Origin: a virus
Strand: one strand, 5' to 3'
Virus record (IMG/VR): IMGVR_UViG_3300031857_001044
Coordinates: 1-28,347 of that record
Length of the DNA stretch: 28,347 nucleotides
Part shown: positions 27,353-28,347 of the stretch, piece by piece
Position numbering within the stretch: position 1 is the first letter of the stretch
Layout of the letters: the number at the start of each line of letters is the position of its first letter
Program-made: the position numbers and the translations under genes
Notes under the pieces: generated by a model
The model's input: the letters and a program-made list of their open reading frames with translations, nothing else
Databases searched by the model: none
What the model was told of the DNA's origin: nothing

Positions 27353-27852
27353 TTCTTGCTCCAGTTGCGGCTGCCGAACCAGAAACCGATGATGCCGCCG
27401 AGCATCGCCATCTCGTCGGAGCTGAAGATCAGGTCGCCGAACTTCACCAGGTCGTCGACGCCGTTGATCAGCGCCGGGTTCTGGAAGGCGTACCAGGCGA
27501 ACCACGCATTGATGGCGCAGAGCTCCAGGACGAAGATGTAGGTCACGGTCGGCCGCACCGTGCCCACATAGTTGGCGACCCACCGGCTGGCCCGGTCGAG
27601 CACCTTCTGGTCGTGCTCCAGGGCGGCCACGGTCATCTCGGCATCGGCCTGCATGGCGACCTGGTCGGTGCGGATCTCCTCGACCCGCTGCTGCGCCAGG
27701 AAGCCCTCGCGCATCATCTGTGCCTGGATCTCGCCCTGCATCCGGGCCAGCGCCAGCTCGTGCGCCTTGTCCTGCCGGTCCTGGAAATATTCGAGCAGCT
27801 TGGGCAGGCCCGAGATCAAAAGCCCGCCAAGGGTGGAGATGAGAGAAAGCAT
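27349..27852 (-). CDS. GTA-type three-TM holin
   Basis: 167 aa, ATG 27852 with GGAGGT seven bases upstream. The N-terminus has a hydrophobic helix (LSLISTLGGLLISGLPKLL), then a long charged coiled-coil-like stretch (QDRQDKAHELALARM through QADAEMTVAALEHDQ), then the SRWVANYVGTVRPTVTY signature, and two membrane helices (IFVLELCAINAWFAWYAF and MLGGIIGFWFGSRNW). This matches holins of the gene-transfer-agent release family. It should open the membrane for the endolysin encoded next. Confidence 0.9.
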   Translation of the reverse strand: MLSLISTLGGLLISGLPKLLEYFQDRQDKAHELALARMQGEIQAQMMREGFLAQQRVEEIRTDQVAMQADAEMTVAALEHDQKVLDRASRWVANYVGTVRPTVTYIFVLELCAINAWFAWYAFQNPALINGVDDLVKFGDLIFSSDEMAMLGGIIGFWFGSRNWSKK

Positions 27853-27912
27853 AGGGTTGACCTCCGCAGCGTCGTTGAAAGTTGTCAGGGGGTTATTGTG
27901 CGTGAAACCGGA

Positions 27913-28323
27913 TCAGCCGTGGTCCATGGCGACCTGGACCATGACCCAGACACCGAGCGCACCCGCGGCCAGGATCAGGACGATGAGCAGGCCGGTGCCG
28001 ATGTCCTCAACGAGATCCTTGCGGCGCTGGATCTGGTCGCGGATCAGCCGCTCGCGGCGGGCCTTGATGTCGCGGCGCATTTGGATGAGCTCGCGGTAGC
28101 CGTCGAGCCCGAGGTGGTTGAGATCGCCGTAGAGGAACATGTGGTAGATCTCCTTCTCCATCTCTTCGAGCTTCTTCTTGGCGGCGAACTGGTCGAATGC
28201 CTCGGCCGTCTCGGACCGGCCGAAGGCGAGCTTCTTGAAGAGCGGCGGCTTCTTGCTCTCCTGGCCCATCCACTCCTGCAGATCGGCCACGGCCGAAGCC
28301 CACTTGCCGAGCTGGCCGAACAC
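27913..28323 (-). CDS. Conserved membrane protein between tail and lysis genes
   Basis: 136 aa from GTG 28323; the frame is open upstream to the right edge, so the start could lie outside. KPPLFKKLAFGRSETAEAFD, KKKLEEMEKEIYHMFLYG and LNHLGLDGYRELIQMRRDI form a conserved block seen in phage genes next to holins, followed by basic residues and one strong C-terminal membrane helix (IGTGLLIVLILAAGALGVWV). Topology: soluble N-terminus inside, tail-anchored. Possible spanin- or holin-accessory role; function not established. Confidence 0.78.
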   Translation of the reverse strand: MFGQLGKWASAVADLQEWMGQESKKPPLFKKLAFGRSETAEAFDQFAAKKKLEEMEKEIYHMFLYGDLNHLGLDGYRELIQMRRDIKARRERLIRDQIQRRKDLVEDIGTGLLIVLILAAGALGVWVMVQVAMDHG

Positions 28324-28347
28324 GTCCTCGGCCTCGCGCCCGAGCTC

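Overview
The window reads as the early/accessory half of a tailed double-stranded DNA phage (or prophage) genome, with GC-rich third positions and GTG/TTG starts. No integrase, rRNA, tRNA or CRISPR array was found. An alphaproteobacterial host is likely: base composition, a GTA-type three-TM holin, a DUF6456-like regulator and a DUF7220 protein all point that way. This is inference from families, not a database result.

Layout. All recognisable late genes run leftward. From 9802 down to 1 come small terminase, large terminase, Mu gp29-like portal, MuF-type head protein, a conserved two-domain head-region protein, and a large Nudix + kinase-like protein that runs off the left edge. At the right end (28323 to 26598), also leftward, come a membrane protein, holin, GH24 endolysin and a small zinc-finger protein, closed by a strong intrinsic terminator at 26518-26550. 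This fits one late operon on a circularly permuted genome: it starts with terminase at 9.8 kb, leaves through the left edge, and returns through tail genes to lysis at the right edge. The window is then everything between lysis and terminase plus the start of the head operon.

The early/middle part holds several modules. A rightward recombination operon (20907-26.2 kb) begins with a YqaJ exonuclease and a Bet/RecT annealing protein and continues through small translationally coupled genes (ASCH-like, DUF7694-like, zinc ribbon, HTH). A leftward replication operon (20020-17135) holds a DUF1376 protein, a primase zinc-finger gene, a T7 gp4-like TOPRIM-helicase in a different frame, and a DUF6456-like regulator. 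A divergent CI-like repressor/DUF1064 pair sits at about 20545. A rightward DUF932 operon (15114-17138) and a leftward ParB/DNA-methyltransferase operon (14876-12857) diverge from a complex control region. Two rightward islands of small genes lie among or beside the leftward late genes (4747-6733, 9875-12856), including zinc-finger peptides, small membrane peptides, a LuxR-type HTH and a secreted Rap1a/Tai-like protein. One lone small gene (3310-3537) sits inside the late operon.

The main new signal is regulatory. The two islands and an HTH gene are headed by three near-identical promoters in which a dyad (GGCGC-n5-GCGCY) fills the -35/-10 spacer and abuts the -10. A degenerate fourth dyad lies upstream of the methyltransferase. 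The middle promoter drives a nearly leaderless XRE-like HTH gene, a natural candidate for the repressor of this regulon. A second shared element, TCACGGGAATGAYAATC, covers the -10 of the DUF932 and recombination operons, with a shortened version before the replication operon. Other points of interest are the Nudix-kinase protein, the out-of-frame split of the primase-helicase, and two winged-helix-like proteins that each carry a terminal sliding-clamp-binding motif.
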